Of a stretch of 64,000 nt of DNA, positions 8,089 through 18,721 are shown one piece after another. Each line of letters starts with the position of its first letter. Position 1 is the first letter of the stretch. The DNA is taken from contig JBDSQB010000009.1 in assembly GCA_039930045.1 (NCBI GenBank), positions 62,001-126,000 of the forward strand, read 5' to 3'. The notes beneath the pieces are model-generated. The model did no database searches. It saw only the letters and a program-made list of their open reading frames with translations, and had not been told where the DNA came from. Source of the DNA: Chthoniobacterales bacterium (GTDB lineage Bacteria > Verrucomicrobiota > Verrucomicrobiia > Chthoniobacterales > DASVRZ01). Made by a program: the position numbers and the translations under genes.

Positions 8089-9483
8089 ATGGAAAATCTC
8101 GACGTATTGATCCTTTCCAGAATCCAATTCGCGTTCACGATTGCGTTTCATTACATCTACCCGCCGTTAAGCATCGGATTGGGACTGGCCTTGGTGGTGA
8201 TTGAAGGGATGTGGATGAAAACAGGGCTGCCGTTGTATCATCAGATGGCGCGGTTCTGGACGAAGGTTTTTGCGCTCACCTTTGCCATCGGAGTGGCGAC
8301 GGGGATTGTGATGGAGTTTGAGTTTGGCACGAATTGGGCCACGTATTCGCGCTATGTCGGCGATGTTTTCGGCAGTGCGCTGGCGGCGGAGGGAATCTTC
8401 GCGTTTTTCCTGGAATCGGGCTTTCTGGCGATCCTGCTCTTTGGCTGGAACAAAGTCGGACGCAAAATGCATTTCTTTTCAACCTGCATGGTCTGCCTGG
8501 GTGCGCATTTTTCCGCCGTCTGGATCGTGGTGGCGAATTCCTGGCAACAGACGCCGGCGGGTTATCACATCGTGGGGGAAGGCGTTCACGCGCGCGCCGA
8601 GATTATTGATTTCTGGGCGATGGTCTTTAACCCGTCGTCGATGGAACGGCTGAGCCACGTGATCGGCGGGGCGTGGCTGGCTGGCTCGACGTTGGTGATG
8701 AGTGTGAGCGCCTGGTATTTGCTGAAAAACAAGCACACGAAATTTGCAAAGGCGTCGCTCAAAGTGGGACTGGCGATTGCGTTGGTGACGTCGCTTTTGC
8801 AACTGACGACCGGCCACAAAAGCGCGGTCGGCGTGGCAAAAAATCAGCCCGCGAAGATGGCGGCATTCGAGGGACATTACGAGACCGGTCCGAAGGCGGC
8901 GCTTTTCCTGGGCGGCTGGGTGAACGACAAGGCGGAGAAAGTGCAATTCGGCATCGGCGTTCCGGGGATGTTGAGCTGGCTTTTGCATGGCGATGTGAAT
9001 GCACCGGTGACGGGGCTGCGCGAGTTTGTGAAGGCGGATCGGCCACCGGTGAATTTCGTGTTTCAGACCTATCACCTGATGATTGGGATCGGCTTCGGCT
9101 TAATCGGCCTGACGCTGCTCTCGGCGTTTCTGCTCTGGCGCGGAAAACTTTTCTCCAGCAAGCCGATGTTGCTCTTGCTCGTGCTCTCGGTGCTGGGGCC
9201 GCAGGTGGCGAATCAGGTGGGCTGGTTTTCCGCCGAAGTGGGGCGTCAACCGTGGATCGTTTATGGGCTGCTGCGCACGTCCGATGGCTTGTCGAAAGTG
9301 GTCCAGGCCAACGTGGTTCTGACCTCGCTGGTTATGTTCACCGTGGTTTATCTGCTGCTCTTCGCGGTCTTCGTTTATCTGCTGAACGACAAAATCCATC
9401 ACGGTCCCGACCCGGATGATTTGCAGGTGACGGGACGACTCGGAGACAGTCTTGCGCACAAAACCGGGAGGGCGGACGAATAA
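8089..9483 (+). CDS. cydA: Cytochrome bd ubiquinol oxidase subunit I
   Basis: Quinol-oxidising, haem-bearing subunit of the high-affinity terminal oxidase in the inner membrane. 464 residues, so the short Q-loop form rather than the 520-residue E. coli type. His21 in [14 protein letters not shown] corresponds to the haem b595 ligand. [13 protein letters not shown] is the conserved motif near the quinol/haem site. About nine hydrophobic helices are visible. ATG 8089 is preferred because SRIQFAF then lies at the normal distance and AAGAAG lies just upstream; the frame is open back to 8029, but that stretch runs through the Rex palindrome. It is joined to cydB by a TAATG one-base overlap. Confidence 0.96.
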   Translation: MENLDVLILSRIQFAFTIAFHYIYPPLSIGLGLALVVIEGMWMKTGLPLYHQMARFWTKVFALTFAIGVATGIVMEFEFGTNWATYSRYVGDVFGSALAAEGIFAFFLESGFLAILLFGWNKVGRKMHFFSTCMVCLGAHFSAVWIVVANSWQQTPAGYHIVGEGVHARAEIIDFWAMVFNPSSMERLSHVIGGAWLAGSTLVMSVSAWYLLKNKHTKFAKASLKVGLAIALVTSLLQLTTGHKSAVGVAKNQPAKMAAFEGHYETGPKAALFLGGWVNDKAEKVQFGIGVPGMLSWLLHGDVNAPVTGLREFVKADRPPVNFVFQTYHLMIGIGFGLIGLTLLSAFLLWRGKLFSSKPMLLLLVLSVLGPQVANQVGWFSAEVGRQPWIVYGLLRTSDGLSKVVQANVVLTSLVMFTVVYLLLFAVFVYLLNDKIHHGPDPDDLQVTGRLGDSLAHKTGRADE

Positions 9484-10514
9484 TGGAATTTCCCCATCTC
9501 GATCTCAACATCGTCTGGTTCATCCTGGTCGGTGTTCTATTCACCGGCTACGCGATGCTGGATGGCTTCGATCTCGGCGTCGGCGTGCTGCATTTGTTCA
9601 CGAAAACAGACGAGGAACGTCGCCTGATGCTGAACTCCATCGGCCCGGTCTGGGACGGAAACGAGGTCTGGCTGGTGACGGGCGGCGGCGCGCTCTTTGC
9701 GGCGTTTCCGATGGTTTATGCGACGGTCTTTTCGGGGTTTTATCTGGCGTTCATGCTGTTGCTGGTCGCGCTGATTTTTCGTGCGGTGGCCATCGAGTTC
9801 CGTAGCAAGCAACCGATGAAATGGTGGCGAAAAATGTGGGACATCGGTTTCGCGGGCGGGAGCTTTCTGTCGAGTTTCCTCATCGGAGTGGCCATGGGGA
9901 ATATCGCCTGGGGCATCCCGCTGGACGCAGACCACGAATATCGCGGTGGGTTGTTGCCCTTGCTCCATCCTTACGCGCTGCTGCTCGGGGTGACGACAGT
10001 GGCGCTTTTCGCGATGCACGGCGCAATCTATGGGGTGATGAAAACCGAGGGCGAACTGCACGATAAATTGCGGCGTTGGGTGAACCGCTGCATCATTATT
10101 TTCATCATCTGCTATGCCACGACGACGATGGCGACGCTGATCTACGTGCCGCACATGCTGGTGACGATCAAGGCGCATCCCGGCTTCTTTTTGCTGGCGT
10201 TGCTAAACATGCTGGCGATTGCGAATATCCCGCGCGAGATCCATTTCGGACGCGATCATCTGGCGTTTATCTCCTCGTGTTTCGCGGTGATCGCGCTGAT
10301 GGCCCTCTTCGGCGTCGGCATGTTTCCCAACATGGTTTTCAGCCACGTGTCGCCGGAAAACAGTCTCACTCTTTACAACGGCGCATCCTCTAAAAAAACC
10401 TTGGGCATCATGCTCACTATCGCGATTTGCGGCATCCCGATCGTGCTCGCTTACACGGCGAGCATTTACTGGATTTTCCGAGGCAAAGTGACGCTCGACA
10501 AGACCAGCTACTAG
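9483..10514 (+). CDS. cydB: Cytochrome bd ubiquinol oxidase subunit II
   Basis: Structural partner of CydA in the bd oxidase. 343 residues with about eight transmembrane helices. The N-terminal FTGYAMLDGFDLGVG and the downstream GPVWDGNEVWLVTGGGALFAAFP are strongly conserved CydB blocks. The start codon overlaps the cydA stop by one base (TAATG), giving obligate coupling under the Rex site. No cydX-like small ORF or cydCD transporter follows: the 63 bases downstream contain none. The bd oxidase supports micro-oxic respiration. Confidence 0.96.
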   Translation: MEFPHLDLNIVWFILVGVLFTGYAMLDGFDLGVGVLHLFTKTDEERRLMLNSIGPVWDGNEVWLVTGGGALFAAFPMVYATVFSGFYLAFMLLLVALIFRAVAIEFRSKQPMKWWRKMWDIGFAGGSFLSSFLIGVAMGNIAWGIPLDADHEYRGGLLPLLHPYALLLGVTTVALFAMHGAIYGVMKTEGELHDKLRRWVNRCIIIFIICYATTTMATLIYVPHMLVTIKAHPGFFLLALLNMLAIANIPREIHFGRDHLAFISSCFAVIALMALFGVGMFPNMVFSHVSPENSLTLYNGASSKKTLGIMLTIAICGIPIVLAYTASIYWIFRGKVTLDKTSY

Positions 10515-10577
10515 CCCAGCGAATTCCGCAGTTTTCGCTATTGCCAGAGCGCCAGATTTTTCGCTTAACTCACTCCC

Positions 10578-12065
10578 ATGGCACTCACTACCGGGGACGT
10601 AGTTTTGGGAAATCCGTTCATCCAGGACAGTCAGCTTTACAACGCCGACCTCGCACCCGTGCCGCCGGAGAAACGCACTTGGACCCAATGGAATTTCGCC
10701 GCGCTCTGGATTTCCATGGCGGCCTGCATCCCAACTTATTTGCTCGCCTCGTCCTTGATAGACGAGGGCATGAACTGGTGGCAGGCCGTCCTCACCATCT
10801 TCCTCGGCAACCTCATCGTGCTCGTCCCGATGATCCTCAATGCCCACGCCGGCACGCGCTACGGGATTCCGTTTCCGGTCTTGTGCCGGTCGTCTTTTGG
10901 CACGCGCGGGGCTAACATTCCCGCTCTCATGCGAGCCTTGGTCGCCTGTGGCTGGTTTGGCATCCAGACGTGGATCGGAGGCAGTGCGATCTTCAAAATC
11001 GTCGCCGTTTTCCAGCCGAGTTTGAGTGCAATCGAGCCCGTCCACGCTCTGGGAATTTCACTGCCGCAACTGGTCTGCTTTCTAATTTTCTGGGGCATCA
11101 ACATGTTCGTCGTCTGGCGCGGGATCGATTCCATCCGCATCCTGCTCAACATCAAAGCGCCGCTCCTCATCGCGCTCGGACTCCTCCTCCTCGGCTGGGC
11201 TTACCAGCGCGCGGGCGGGTTTGGTCCGATTCTCAGCCAACCGTCCGCCTTCGATCCGGGACAGCCGAAGGCGGGTCAATTCTGGACCACGTTTTTTCCG
11301 TCGCTCACCGGCATGATCGGCTTCTGGGCCACGCTCTCGCTGAACATCCCCGATTTCTCCCGCTACGCCCGCTCGCAAAAGGCGCAAATAATCGGCCAGC
11401 TCATCGGACTGCCGCCGACGATGGCGCTCTACTCCTTCATCGGAGTTGCAGTCACCTCAGCCACGATGATCATCTTTGGCAAAACCATCTGGGACCCGGT
11501 CGATGTGCTCACGCGCTTCACCAATCCCGTCGTGCTAGTACTAGCGATGCTCGCGCTCTGCCTCGCCACTTTGGCAACGAATCTCGCGGCCAATGTCGTC
11601 GGGCCAGCCAATGATTTTTCCAACCTCGCGCCGCGCCTCATCTCCTTTCGCACCGGCGGGCTGATCACCGGCTTCATCGGACTGCTCATCATGCCATGGA
11701 AACTCGTTTCCGACCCGAGCGGCTTCATTTTTACCTGGCTCGTCGGCTACAGCAGCCTGCTCGGCCCCATCGCCGGCATCATGATCGCCGATTATTTCGT
11801 CCTCCGAAAACGTATCCTGAGCGAGTCCGATCTTTATCTGGAAAACGGCGTCTATCGCGGCACCGGTGGCTTCAATCTGGCCGGTGTCGGCGCGCTGCTC
11901 ATCGCCATTTTGCCCAGCCTCCCCGGCTTCCTCGTGGAGGTAAAATTGATCGCTTCCACAGCCGTGCCCGCCTTTCTGGTGACGGCTTATCATTCCGCGT
12001 GGTTTATTGGCTTCGCCGTCGCCTTTGTGGCTTATCTGGCGCTGGCCACACATCGCAAAAACTAA
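10578..12065 (+). CDS. NCS1-family nucleobase/hydantoin permease
   Basis: Inner-membrane cation symporter of the nucleobase:cation symporter-1 family, for cytosine, uracil, allantoin, hydantoin or related substrates. 495 residues with about 12 transmembrane helices. NADLAPVPPEKRTWTQWNFAALW at the N-terminus is the family's amphipathic entry. CGWFGIQTWIGG (helix 3) and SLNIPDFSRYARSQ (helix 8 and cytoplasmic segment) are NCS1 hallmarks. It lies 12 bases before an aminotransferase and follows a dihydropyrimidinase two genes upstream. It therefore most likely imports a pyrimidine, hydantoin or ureide feeding those enzymes. The exact substrate is not readable. Confidence 0.9.
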   Translation: MALTTGDVVLGNPFIQDSQLYNADLAPVPPEKRTWTQWNFAALWISMAACIPTYLLASSLIDEGMNWWQAVLTIFLGNLIVLVPMILNAHAGTRYGIPFPVLCRSSFGTRGANIPALMRALVACGWFGIQTWIGGSAIFKIVAVFQPSLSAIEPVHALGISLPQLVCFLIFWGINMFVVWRGIDSIRILLNIKAPLLIALGLLLLGWAYQRAGGFGPILSQPSAFDPGQPKAGQFWTTFFPSLTGMIGFWATLSLNIPDFSRYARSQKAQIIGQLIGLPPTMALYSFIGVAVTSATMIIFGKTIWDPVDVLTRFTNPVVLVLAMLALCLATLATNLAANVVGPANDFSNLAPRLISFRTGGLITGFIGLLIMPWKLVSDPSGFIFTWLVGYSSLLGPIAGIMIADYFVLRKRILSESDLYLENGVYRGTGGFNLAGVGALLIAILPSLPGFLVEVKLIASTAVPAFLVTAYHSAWFIGFAVAFVAYLALATHRKN

Positions 12066-12077
12066 CCTTGCTCTAAC

Positions 12078-13412
12078 ATGCCTACTCTCCCTCCATTCGA
12101 CTTCCAACCGACTCCCTACACCGGCCCTTCAGCCGAAGAAGTGCTCGCCATGCGCCACGCGCACGTCAGCCCGGGCATTTTCGCTTATTACAAAAAGCCG
12201 CTCATGATCGTCGAAGGCAAGGGCCAGTGGCTCTTCGACGAAAAAGGCCGCCGCTACCTCGATGGCTTCGCCGGCATCGTCACCGTCAGCGTCGGGCATT
12301 GCCACCCGCACGTCATCGCCGCAGCCAATCGCCAAAACGAATTGCTCCAGCACACGACGACGATTTATCTCCATCCTAACATCGCGGAGTACGCCACCGC
12401 GCTCGCCGCCAAAATGCCAGGCAATTTGAAGGTCTGCTACTTCACCAACTCCGGCTCCGAGGCCAACGATCTCGCACTCCTCATGGCCCGCGCCTACACG
12501 GGAAATTACGACATGATCGCCCTGCGCAACGGCTATCACGGAGGGAGTCAGAGCACGATGGGACTCACCTCGCACTCGACCTGGAAATTCAACGTGCCGC
12601 ACAGTTTCGGCGTCCAGCACGCGCTCGCACCCGACCCGTATCGCGGCCTCTACGGTTACGACGATCCAGACGCCGGAACGAAATATGCCTCCGACATTCA
12701 GAGTTTGATCCAATTCGGCAGCTCGGGAAAAATCGCGGGCTTCATCGCCGAATCCATTCAGGGCGTGGGCGGCACGATTGTTTTCCCCGACGGCTATCTG
12801 CAAAAAGCCTACGAGCACACCCGCGCCGCCGGTGGCGTCTGCATCGCCGACGAAGTGCAGGCCGGCTTCGGTCGCACCGGCGAGAAATTCTGGGGATTTG
12901 AAACCCAGGGCGTCATTCCCGACATCGTCACCATGGCGAAGGGAATCGGCAACGGCGTCCCGCTCGCAGCCGTCGTCACCACACCGGAAATCGCGCGGAC
13001 GCTCGCCTCCCGAATCCACTTCAATACCTTTGGCGGAAACCCCGTTTGCATGGCGCAGGGCAAGGCCGTTCTGGAAGTGATCGAGCGCGAGGGATTGCAA
13101 TCCAACTCGGGTGTCGTCGGCGGCCATTTGCTGGCTGGTTTCCAGAAGCTGGCGGAGAAACATAACATCATCGGCGACATCCGCGGCAAGGGCCTCATGT
13201 TAGGAGTCGATCTGGTGAAGGATCGTGTTAGCAAGACGCCGGCCAAGGAGGAATGCCTGCAGGTTTTCGAGAAAGCCAAGGACCTCGGGCTCCTCATCGG
13301 CAAGGGCGGCTACTTCGGCAACGTCCTGCGCATCAAACCGCCGATGTGCATTACCCAGGCCGATGCCAGCTTCATGTTAGAAGTCCTCGACGAATGCTTC
13401 ACATCGCTATGA
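12078..13412 (+). CDS. Class III PLP aminotransferase, AGXT2-like
   Basis: 444 residues. Fold-type I class III transaminase resembling alanine-glyoxylate aminotransferase 2 / (R)-3-amino-2-methylpropionate-pyruvate transaminase. The PLP lysine is Lys288 in [15 protein letters not shown]. The cofactor Asp is in [17 protein letters not shown], and [15 protein letters not shown] binds the phosphate. In a pyrimidine-catabolic setting it could transaminate beta-alanine or beta-aminoisobutyrate. Next to uricase it could also use glyoxylate as acceptor. Its stop overlaps the uricase start by 4 bases (ATGA), so the two are co-translated; this links it to purine as well as pyrimidine use. The substrate is inferred. 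Confidence 0.88.
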   Translation: MPTLPPFDFQPTPYTGPSAEEVLAMRHAHVSPGIFAYYKKPLMIVEGKGQWLFDEKGRRYLDGFAGIVTVSVGHCHPHVIAAANRQNELLQHTTTIYLHPNIAEYATALAAKMPGNLKVCYFTNSGSEANDLALLMARAYTGNYDMIALRNGYHGGSQSTMGLTSHSTWKFNVPHSFGVQHALAPDPYRGLYGYDDPDAGTKYASDIQSLIQFGSSGKIAGFIAESIQGVGGTIVFPDGYLQKAYEHTRAAGGVCIADEVQAGFGRTGEKFWGFETQGVIPDIVTMAKGIGNGVPLAAVVTTPEIARTLASRIHFNTFGGNPVCMAQGKAVLEVIEREGLQSNSGVVGGHLLAGFQKLAEKHNIIGDIRGKGLMLGVDLVKDRVSKTPAKEECLQVFEKAKDLGLLIGKGGYFGNVLRIKPPMCITQADASFMLEVLDECFTSL

Positions 13413-14245
13413 AACTCACCTCGCACCAATACGGCAAACAGCGCGTGCGCGTGATGAAAATCATTCGCGACGGCAACACGCAAACCGTCAAGGAACTCAC
13501 CATCGGCGTCGCGCTGCAAGGCGACTTTGAGACGTCTTACACCGCTGGCGACAACAGCCTCGTCGTCGCCACCGACACGATGAAAAACACGGTGCAGGCT
13601 CTCGCCAAGGATCACCTCGGCACCGACACGGAGAAGTTTCTGGCCTACCTTGGCCATCATTTTGTCAGCAAATATCCACAGGTGAAAACAGCCACCATCA
13701 GCTCGAAGGAACATGTCTGGCAGCGCCTCACCATCGGCGGCGCGCCGCATCCGCACAGCTTCTCCGGCAACGACAGCTCGACTCCATTTTCCGAGATTAC
13801 CGTCACTGCGGCCGGCGGGTCCGCCTTCTCTGGAATCGACAATTGGCTCCTCCTAAAATCCACCGGCTCGAGCTTCGTGGATTATCCGCGCTGCGAGTTT
13901 ACCACTTTGCCCGAGACGACCGACCGCGTGCTCGCCACTTCGATCAAGGCCACTTGGAAATGGACAGGCGAGTTAGATAACTATGCCACTGCCAACGAGG
14001 CGATTGTTAGTGCGATGTTAGTTCCGTTTTCTAACAATCACAGCCCAAGTGCGCAAACGACACTATTCGAAATGGGTGCCGCCGCCCTGGCGGCTTGTCC
14101 TAACATCAGCGAGATCCACATTGTGATGCCCAACAAACACTACATCCTCGTTCCGCTCGACAAGTTCGGCCTGGAAAACAACAACGACATTTTCCTGCCC
14201 ATCGACGAGCCGCACGGCCAGATCGAGGCCACGGTGAGCCGCTGA
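13409..14245 (+). CDS. Urate oxidase (uricase)
   Basis: Cofactor-free oxidase converting urate to 5-hydroxyisourate with release of H2O2. 278 residues, two T-fold domains. Conserved segments are [19 protein letters not shown] (with the T-D substrate/oxygen-site pair), a VWQRL strand, and [16 protein letters not shown] with the conserved Arg region. The start at 13409 is fixed by the ATGA overlap with the aminotransferase and by the standard [14 protein letters not shown] opening. Hydroxyisourate hydrolase and OHCU decarboxylase are not in the window. The gene is followed by a palindromic repeat and then xdhC. Confidence 0.95.
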   Translation: MKLTSHQYGKQRVRVMKIIRDGNTQTVKELTIGVALQGDFETSYTAGDNSLVVATDTMKNTVQALAKDHLGTDTEKFLAYLGHHFVSKYPQVKTATISSKEHVWQRLTIGGAPHPHSFSGNDSSTPFSEITVTAAGGSAFSGIDNWLLLKSTGSSFVDYPRCEFTTLPETTDRVLATSIKATWKWTGELDNYATANEAIVSAMLVPFSNNHSPSAQTTLFEMGAAALAACPNISEIHIVMPNKHYILVPLDKFGLENNNDIFLPIDEPHGQIEATVSR

Positions 14246-14263
14246 TGAAGGCGCTGGCAGCTT

Positions 14264-14396
14264 CGGGAGCGCACGCGTCTCGCGTGTTCTTGCCGGCGTC
14301 TCGCCGGGAAGCATTGGATGACAAGAAACGTGGTCGATTTCCAGCAAGCCGTTCTGCGAGACACAGAACGGAGCACGCGAGACGCGTGCGCTCCCG
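14264..14396. repeat. Palindromic hairpin element, copy 1 (133 bp)
   Basis: Perfect 23-base inverted ends (14264-14286 and 14374-14396; left end begins CGGGAGCGCACGCGTC) enclose smaller hairpins. These include CCGGCG-TCTCG-CCGG around 14292-14306 and GTTCTG-CGAGACA-CAGAAC at 14351-14369. Each hairpin keeps a GTCTC or GAGAC core in or near its loop while the stem differs. The same ends recur at 19722-19827. It fills the gap between uricase and xdhC without interrupting either gene and encodes nothing. It resembles a REP/BIME or MITE-like non-autonomous element. Confidence 0.85.
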
Positions 14397-14404
14397 ATCC
14401 TAAC

Positions 14405-15205
14405 ATGATTACCGACTTCATTCTCTCCGCCGTTGTTGCCGCGAGAGCCAAGCGAACACCCTGCGCCACCATCACCGTCGCCGCAACGACCGGCTCTGTG
14501 CCGCGTTCCATTGGCGCAAAAATGCTCGTCTATCTCAACGGCGAAACCATCGGCACCATCGGTGGCGGCAAACTCGAATCGCTCGCCGTCGGAGTTGCAT
14601 TTGAATGCATCGGCAGTGGCCAGCCGCTTCTCAAAACCTACCCATTGCGCGAAGACGAACCCGATTCCTTCGGCGCGATCTGCGGCGGCGAGGTCACTCT
14701 TTTCTTCGAGCCCATTGCCCGCAAGGAAGCCCTCTTTCTCATCGGCGCCGGACATTGCGCACGGGCCATCGCCAAACTCGCGGCCGACTGCGATTTCCAT
14801 GTTAGCATCATCGACGAGCGCGCCGACGAACTCGCCCTCTGCGACATGGCCCACGAAAAAATCCAGCGCGCTCCCGCTGAATTCATCAGCAGCCGCGATT
14901 GGAAATCCGACGACGCGCTCATCCTTGTCAGTCGCAATTTTCTCGGCGACCAGGACGCGCTCGCCGCCATTCTCACACGTCCGCTGCCCGGCTACGTCGG
15001 CATGATCGGCAGCCGCCGCAAAGTCCTCCACGTCTTCGATGAACTCCGCAGACAAGGCTGCAACTCCGATCTGCTCGCCCGCGTCCACGCCCCCATCGGA
15101 CTCGACATCGGCGCCGATTCCCCCATCGAAATCGCCATCAGCGTCCTGGCCGAAGTCATGTTAGTCCTCCGCGGACGCAGCGGTTCGCACCTGAGTCTAC
15201 GTTAG
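14405..15205 (+). CDS. xdhC: XdhC/CoxI-family xanthine dehydrogenase accessory protein
   Basis: Molybdenum-cofactor chaperone that inserts sulfurated Moco into xanthine dehydrogenase. 266 residues. The N-terminal XdhC/CoxI domain has ATTGSVPRSIGAKMLV and GTIGGGKLES; the C-terminal Rossmann half begins ALFLIGAGHCARAIAKLA. ATG 14405 is chosen because MITDFILSAVVA matches the family; upstream codons read through the palindromic repeat. Its presumed client, XDH, is about 34 kb away on the other strand (48964-52665), unusual since these genes are often adjacent. The repeat between uricase and xdhC may affect co-transcription. Confidence 0.9.
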   Translation: MITDFILSAVVAARAKRTPCATITVAATTGSVPRSIGAKMLVYLNGETIGTIGGGKLESLAVGVAFECIGSGQPLLKTYPLREDEPDSFGAICGGEVTLFFEPIARKEALFLIGAGHCARAIAKLAADCDFHVSIIDERADELALCDMAHEKIQRAPAEFISSRDWKSDDALILVSRNFLGDQDALAAILTRPLPGYVGMIGSRRKVLHVFDELRRQGCNSDLLARVHAPIGLDIGADSPIEIAISVLAEVMLVLRGRSGSHLSLR

Positions 15206-15252
15206 CATTCCCGCTCGACTATCCGGCTCGTTCAGATACTTCAAAGTCTGCT

Positions 15253-17004
15253 ATGAACGAGAATACATTGGGCGACGAAACCAAACCCTCCATCTGGAAA
15301 TGGAGCTGGCTGCTGCCCATTATTGTCATCTTTGTTCTGGCCGAGGTGATCGTCTACCGCTTCGGAGTTCACCAGCCATTCAGCGATGAATTTTCCACGC
15401 CGGGAAGAATTCTTTATGAGCTGAGTCAGGGACGATTCTCCTGGAAAGATCTCTGGGCCTGGCACAACGAGGCGCACATGGTTTTTCCAAAAATCCTCTG
15501 GATCATCGAGGCGCTGGCCGTCGGATGGCACGTGAAAACCTGGATGTATTTTGGCGTCATTCTGACCGCGCTGGAAGTTGTTCTGCTCTGTTTGCTTTTG
15601 GAAGTGAGAGCCTTCAGCGAAAAGACCAGATGGCTTCTGGGACTGGCCTTTGCATTGATCCTCCTGCATCCGTGCAATGCGCCGGGAACATTCCTGCGAG
15701 GCTCGCAATATATCGCGATCGTTCCAGGATTTTTGTTAGTTCTCGGCAGCTTTATTAACATCAAGGCTTCGAGGCTGGGCACCTTGTTTGCCAGCTATTG
15801 TGCCCTGAGCACCATCGGCACGCTGACCTTCCCAAATGGGATGGCATTGTGGGTTTTGCTCTACCCTTATTTCCCAGTCTTCAAGATGTGGGGATCGGGT
15901 GACAGGGATCTGCGGAAAAAAATCATCGGCTATTCACTGGCTTCATTCGCCTTCGGTCTGGCGCTGATCGGTTGCTACTTCATCGGCTACTCGGAAGTGC
16001 GCCAGGATGCCGGACTCAAGCTGCCGCATCCGGATTACGTCGGCTATTTTTTCAAATGGATGGGCGCTCCATTGGCGCTCCATTTTAAGAAGGAATATTC
16101 CGCTGCTTTCGGCTATGGAGTGACGGCCCTTTCCCTAATCCTGCCCGCATTTCTGTTTCTAACGGCTTTGGTTAGACGCATGTTAGGAAGAATCGAAGTC
16201 GCGTGGCCGTGGCTGATGCTCATCGCCTACGGATTGCTGTCCGCGACCGCCTCCTCGCTGGGCCGCGCCAGCATCCCTCAGGACCAGTCCGTAGCCGGCA
16301 GATACTTCCTGATTTCACTGCAACTCGTCGCTGGCATTTTGGGATTGTGGCTGGTCCTGGCAGCGTATGAGGCGAGCGGTGCGGTTCGGCGGAGAAAGGT
16401 ATTTTCCCAATCTCTAATCTTTGCCACGCTGGGCTTGGTCTTGGTATTTGAACTCGGCACTTGGAACCTGGGCTACTCCCAATCAGCCAAACATCTTTTC
16501 TCCCGCTCGAAGGAGCAACTCGCGCTCAACTTATGGGACGAGGCTCCGCTGATTACTCCCATTCCATTTTTCATCCCGACGCCGCCTTCTGTCCGACCCA
16601 AATATCTTACGTTAATCGAGACGGGATTTTTGAAGAACCAAGGCGATGGCATCTGGCTGAGTGAGGCGTTAAAAGTGGCCGCAGACAAAAAGCCGATCGG
16701 CGAAGTGCGGGTGAACGGCCAGGGCGAGAACTTGCGTGTCAGCTCGCATCTTTCCAAAGTTTTCGCGAAATGCCCCAATCCGGCTCTTCTCACCACGCTG
16801 AGGCTTCCAGACGGAACCCTTGCACCCGTGGCCGTGGATCTGATGTCGCCACAAGTCACCAAAAAGGGTCTGCCCGGTCTGCAAATTTACACGAAGCCGT
16901 TTCGTAATAACGTCACTCATTGTCAGAACGCCAACGACCTCGTCTTCTTCGCCCTCGATCCCATGCGGAAGAAAGCCTATTTGCTCAAAAGCGTCATCAA
17001 ATAG
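15253..17004 (+). CDS. Multi-spanning membrane protein, possibly GT-C-type glycosyltransferase
   Basis: 583 residues with about 10-11 predicted transmembrane helices in the first 420, then a soluble C-terminal part of about 150 residues. After the first helix comes HQPFSDEFSTPG, followed by WHNEAHMVFPKILW. An acidic pair in the first periplasmic loop followed by a His-rich segment fits polyprenyl-phosphate-sugar (GT-C) transferases, but no family motif is decisive. It stands alone, 47 bases after xdhC. The residues listed are seen; the transferase role is inferred. It could equally be an O-antigen-related membrane protein of unknown function. Confidence 0.6.
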   Translation: MNENTLGDETKPSIWKWSWLLPIIVIFVLAEVIVYRFGVHQPFSDEFSTPGRILYELSQGRFSWKDLWAWHNEAHMVFPKILWIIEALAVGWHVKTWMYFGVILTALEVVLLCLLLEVRAFSEKTRWLLGLAFALILLHPCNAPGTFLRGSQYIAIVPGFLLVLGSFINIKASRLGTLFASYCALSTIGTLTFPNGMALWVLLYPYFPVFKMWGSGDRDLRKKIIGYSLASFAFGLALIGCYFIGYSEVRQDAGLKLPHPDYVGYFFKWMGAPLALHFKKEYSAAFGYGVTALSLILPAFLFLTALVRRMLGRIEVAWPWLMLIAYGLLSATASSLGRASIPQDQSVAGRYFLISLQLVAGILGLWLVLAAYEASGAVRRRKVFSQSLIFATLGLVLVFELGTWNLGYSQSAKHLFSRSKEQLALNLWDEAPLITPIPFFIPTPPSVRPKYLTLIETGFLKNQGDGIWLSEALKVAADKKPIGEVRVNGQGENLRVSSHLSKVFAKCPNPALLTTLRLPDGTLAPVAVDLMSPQVTKKGLPGLQIYTKPFRNNVTHCQNANDLVFFALDPMRKKAYLLKSVIK

Positions 17005-17104
17005 AGCACCTAGCCATCTGCCAATGATCCAGTCTGGAGCCACATGGAAGAACAAGACCGGAATCCTCTCGCGATACGTTTAATAAATAGAAACTCATCC
17101 TCCC

Positions 17105-17257
17105 ATGTCCACCATTCTACTCATCGTCCTCATCCTGCTTCTCGTTGGTGCCATTCCCTCCTGGCCGCATAGCCGCTCTTGGGGCTACGGACCAAGTGGG
17201 GGCCTGGGTCTGATTCTGGTCATCATCATTATTCTGATGTTGATGGGCCGGTTTTAG
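17105..17257 (+). CDS. Small DUF3309-like membrane protein (50 aa)
   Basis: Encodes MSTILLIVLILLLVGAIPSW followed by a Ser/Gly-rich turn (about 23-33) and a second hydrophobic helix ending LMGRF. Two short transmembrane segments joined by a WPHSRSWGYGPSGG linker are the layout of DUF3309. It lies between the GT-C-like protein and lpd on the same strand. Function is unknown; such peptides are common in bacterial envelopes and sometimes stress-induced. Confidence 0.75.
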   Translation: MSTILLIVLILLLVGAIPSWPHSRSWGYGPSGGLGLILVIIIILMLMGRF

Positions 17258-17314
17258 GACCGCTTCCCCGCAGTGATTGACTCCCCGGCGGGCTGCCCCT
17301 AAATTTTTGGGCTT

Positions 17315-18715
17315 ATGCCCACATTTGATCTCGTCGTCATCGGAGCCGGACCTGCCGGTTATGTCGCAGCCATTCGCGCCGCGCAACTTGGCTTGAAAAC
17401 GGCCATCGTCGAGAAAGGCAAAACCCTCGGCGGCACTTGTCTGAACATCGGCTGCATCCCGAGCAAGGCCTTGCTCAACTCAACCGAGCACCTCCATTTC
17501 GCCCAGAAGAAGGCGGCCAAACACGGGATCATCATAGAAAAAATCTCCGTCGATCTGGCCAAAATGCAGGCGCGCAAAGACGGCGTCGTGAAGCAACTCA
17601 CCGGCGGCGTGGAGTTTCTGATCAAGAAAAACGGCATTACGCGTTTCGAGGGCGTGGGGAAAGTCACCGCGCCGGGAAAAGTGACGGTCACCGGCGCAAA
17701 AACCGAGGAACTGGAGACGACTTCCATTCTTCTCGCGACGGGCAGCGTGCCGTCGGAAATCCCGCATTTGCCGGTCGATGGCGAAACAGTGGTCACCAGC
17801 ACCGAGGCGCTCAGTTTTTCCGAAATTCCGAAGCGGCTGCTCGTGATCGGCGGCGGCGCGATTGGATTGGAACTCGGCTCTGTCTGGGCACGGCTCGGCA
17901 GCGCGGTGACGGTGGTGGAATTTCTCCCACGCATCGCGGCGTTTTACGATCCAGACGTTACGACGACGCTGCAAAAATGTCTCGCTTCGGAGGGGATCAC
18001 GTTCCACCTCGATACGGCTGTAACTGCGCTCACCGTGGAAAAAGGCATCGCCACGGCGACCTTGAAAACCAAGGACGGCCAGGAATCCACGCTCGAGGCG
18101 GACAAGGTTCTCGTCTCAGTCGGGCGCAAGCCGTATCTCGCCGGAGTCGTGGACGATTCGCTCGGGCTGAAGCTAACATCGCGCGGCCAGGTCGAGGTCG
18201 ATGCGCATTACGCGACTAACATTCCCGGCATTTACGCCATCGGCGACATCATTTCCGGTCCGATGCTGGCCCACAAGGCCGAGGACGAAGGCGTCGCCTG
18301 CGCCGAGCGGCTCGCGGGCAAGGCCGGGCATGTGAATTACGACATCATCCCGAACGTGATTTATACCGAGCCCGAGGTTTCCAGCGTTGGTCTCACCGAG
18401 ACGGCGGCGAAGGAAAAAGGTATCGCGGTGAATGTCGGCAAATTCATTTTCAAAGCCAACGGACGCGCCATTGCCTCCGATGCGACGGAAGGGTTTGTGA
18501 AGATCGTGGCCGACGCCAAGACGGATCGCCTGCTCGGCGCACAAATCATTGGAACCGGCGCTTCAGAATTGATCGCCGAATGTGTCAGCGTCATGGAATT
18601 TAGCGGCAGTGCCGAGGACATCGCGCGGACGATTCACAGTCATCCGACGATGACCGAATCCGTGAAGGAAGCCGCGCTCGCCGTGGCGAAACGCTCCATT
18701 CACGCGGTCAACTAA
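17315..18715 (+). CDS. lpdA: Dihydrolipoyl dehydrogenase (E3)
   Basis: FAD-dependent reoxidation of dihydrolipoamide in 2-oxoacid dehydrogenase complexes and the glycine cleavage system. 466 residues. FAD-binding [11 protein letters not shown] is at residues 10-20 and the redox disulfide is Cys42/Cys47 in [19 protein letters not shown]-binding [17 protein letters not shown] is mid-chain, and the catalytic base is in the C-terminal [15 protein letters not shown]. It is isolated from E1/E2 genes, which are not in the window, and lies 6 bases before an aldo/keto reductase. Identification is firm. Confidence 0.96.
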   Translation: MPTFDLVVIGAGPAGYVAAIRAAQLGLKTAIVEKGKTLGGTCLNIGCIPSKALLNSTEHLHFAQKKAAKHGIIIEKISVDLAKMQARKDGVVKQLTGGVEFLIKKNGITRFEGVGKVTAPGKVTVTGAKTEELETTSILLATGSVPSEIPHLPVDGETVVTSTEALSFSEIPKRLLVIGGGAIGLELGSVWARLGSAVTVVEFLPRIAAFYDPDVTTTLQKCLASEGITFHLDTAVTALTVEKGIATATLKTKDGQESTLEADKVLVSVGRKPYLAGVVDDSLGLKLTSRGQVEVDAHYATNIPGIYAIGDIISGPMLAHKAEDEGVACAERLAGKAGHVNYDIIPNVIYTEPEVSSVGLTETAAKEKGIAVNVGKFIFKANGRAIASDATEGFVKIVADAKTDRLLGAQIIGTGASELIAECVSVMEFSGSAEDIARTIHSHPTMTESVKEAALAVAKRSIHAVN

Positions 18716-18721
18716 TCTCAC

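Noticed and set aside
14264-14396. Palindromic repeats read as an IS remnant or CRISPR
   Set aside because: No transposase coding, no spaced direct repeats; the nested hairpins fit a non-autonomous REP/MITE-like element better.
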